The translations under genes and the position numbers were made by a program. The notes under the pieces were generated by a model, which saw nothing but the letters and a program-made list of their open reading frames with translations, did no database searches and was not told the DNA's origin. Positions 62,970 to 64,000 of a stretch of DNA of 64,000 nucleotides are shown here, one piece after another (the first letter of the stretch is position 1; the number at the start of each line of letters is the position of its first letter). The DNA is from Rhodobacterales bacterium (lineage in GTDB: Bacteria > Pseudomonadota > Alphaproteobacteria > Rhodobacterales > Rhodobacteraceae): assembly GCA_009993005.1 (NCBI GenBank), contig JAACUH010000071.1, positions 1 through 64,000 of the forward strand. Direction: 5' to 3'.

Positions 62970-64000
62970 ATGAAGATCGCAGTCATCGGCACCGGCTATG
63001 TCGGGCTTGTCTCTGGCGTTTGTTTTTCCGATTTCGGGCATGAGGTGACCTGTGTCGATCTCGACGCGGCCAAGGTCGCGCGGCTCGATCGCGGCGAGGT
63101 GCCGATCTACGAGCCCGGCCTCGACACGGTCATGGCGCGCAATGTGGCGGCGGGGCGGCTGCGCTTTACCACTGACCTGCGCGCAGCGGTGGCGGGGGTC
63201 GATGCGGTCTTTGTCGCGGTCGGCACGCCCACGCGGCGCGGCGATGGCCACGCCGACCTCACCTATGTGATGGCCGCTGCCCAAGAGGTCGCCCATGCGC
63301 TCACCGGCTATGCCGTTGTCGTGACCAAATCGACCGTGCCCGTCGGCACCAACCGCAAGATGGCCGAGGTGATCCGCGCCGCCCGGCCCGATGCCGATTT
63401 CGACGTCGCGTCGAACCCGGAATTCCTGCGCGAAGGGGCGGCGGTCGATGACTTCATGCGCCCCGACCGGGTCGTGGTGGGGGTCGAGAGCGACCGCGCG
63501 CGGCAGGTCATGGGCGACATCTACCGCCCGCTGTTCCTGCGCGATTTTCCCATTGTCTATACCGATCTGGAAAGCGCGGAGATGATCAAATACGCCGCCA
63601 ATGCCTTTCTGGCGACCAAGATCAGCTTTATCAACGAGATCGCGGCGCTGTGCGAACGGGTCGGCGCGGATGTGAAGGCGGTGTCGCGCGGCATGGGCCT
63701 CGACGGGCGGATCGGCAACAAGTTTCTTCATGCCGGGCCGGGCTACGGCGGGTCATGCTTTCCCAAGGATACCCGCGCGCTGGCGCGCACCGGGCAGGAA
63801 CATGGCGTGCCCTTGCAGATCACCGAAACCGTGATCCGGGTGAATGACGACATCAAACACCGGATGGTGGACAAGATCACCGACCTGTGCGGCGGCGCGG
63901 TGAATGGCAAGGTCATCGCGGTGCTGGGCGTGACCTTCAAGCCCAACACCGACGACATGCGCGAGGCGCCGAGCCTGACCATCGTGCCGGCGCTGGTGGG
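62970..64000 (+). CDS. ugd: UDP-glucose 6-dehydrogenase (3' end beyond window)
   Basis: 343 residues visible. NAD motif AVIGTGYVGLVSG, SNPEFLREGAAVDDF, EMIKYAANAFLATKISF, and catalytic Cys263 in GYGGSCFPKDT, followed by the C-terminal domain start VLGVTFKPNTDDMREAPS. It oxidises UDP-glucose to UDP-glucuronate for exopolysaccharide or LPS. AAGGA lies 10 nt before the ATG. The window ends inside the UDP-binding domain. Confidence 0.95.
   Translation, partial: MKIAVIGTGYVGLVSGVCFSDFGHEVTCVDLDAAKVARLDRGEVPIYEPGLDTVMARNVAAGRLRFTTDLRAAVAGVDAVFVAVGTPTRRGDGHADLTYVMAAAQEVAHALTGYAVVVTKSTVPVGTNRKMAEVIRAARPDADFDVASNPEFLREGAAVDDFMRPDRVVVGVESDRARQVMGDIYRPLFLRDFPIVYTDLESAEMIKYAANAFLATKISFINEIAALCERVGADVKAVSRGMGLDGRIGNKFLHAGPGYGGSCFPKDTRALARTGQEHGVPLQITETVIRVNDDIKHRMVDKITDLCGGAVNGKVIAVLGVTFKPNTDDMREAPSLTIVPALV

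Overview
The window is high-GC alphaproteobacterial chromosome, most likely from the Rhodobacterales (Roseobacter/Paracoccaceae group). The evidence is very high third-position GC, the gene order alr-mlaE-mlaF, the tatABC neighbourhood leading to surE-pcm-M23 peptidase, a ferredoxin-type cysG-DUF2849-cysI-cysH-DUF934-fpr sulfate assimilation operon, and families typical of that order (Hint-domain protein, DUF1501/DUF1800 pair, form II CO-dehydrogenase-like cluster). No rRNA, tRNA or CRISPR array was seen. Genes are dense, many with 1-11 bp start/stop overlaps.

Layout: 1-8.6 kb holds a DEAD-box helicase (cut by the left edge), a BLUF photosensor, release factor 3, two paralogous surface-type lipoproteins, a Hint-domain protein, an SDR lacking the usual YxxxK, and an orphan iron-type ABC ATPase. 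8.6-16 kb holds a WYL regulator, tatABC with a DUF815 ATPase, then the opposite-strand M23/pcm/surE block and an SDR. 16-31.7 kb is mostly minus-strand housekeeping: purF, cvpA, radA, a PqiA-like protein, alr-mlaE-mlaF, a ClpP-like membrane protein paired with a coiled-coil membrane protein, dnaB, pyrE and pyrC. 31.8-44.9 kb holds gcdH and a molybdenum hydroxylase cluster (moxR, a secreted protein gene, coxE, xdhC, a MoaB/Mog-domain gene, coxS, coxL, coxM), interrupted between coxE and xdhC by a 2085-bp IS1595-family element. 45-54 kb holds an orphan histidine kinase, infC with an apparent AUA start, an Ala/Glu-repeat protein and the sulfate assimilation operon with a divergent Lrp-type regulator. 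54-64 kb holds a P450 coupled to tpiA, an IscA/SufA-type protein, the DUF1501/DUF1800 pair, sufT, tgt, a lytic transglycosylase, a TfoX C-terminal protein and the start of a UDP-glucose dehydrogenase (cut by the right edge).

Three features are not explained by ordinary gene content. (1) The IS1595-type element has clear inverted repeats and a perfect 8-bp target duplication (AAAAATAT). It carries an intact P63C-domain passenger gene behind a transposase that is broken by a nonsense codon and a probable catalytic substitution, and it sits inside one copy of a dispersed repeat. (2) That dispersed repeat (core GCCTCCGGCGGGAGTATTT followed by TTGGGCACAGAGAAG or TGGCCAAAAGATG) occurs about ten times, mostly within tens of bases of stop codons. 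One copy is joined to two perfect 24-bp palindromes centred on TTTTCGTACGAAAA. (3) Short tandem arrays of 12-16 bp units recur about ten times, several growing from gene 3' ends or lying inside coding regions, as if local sequence had been repeatedly multiplied.
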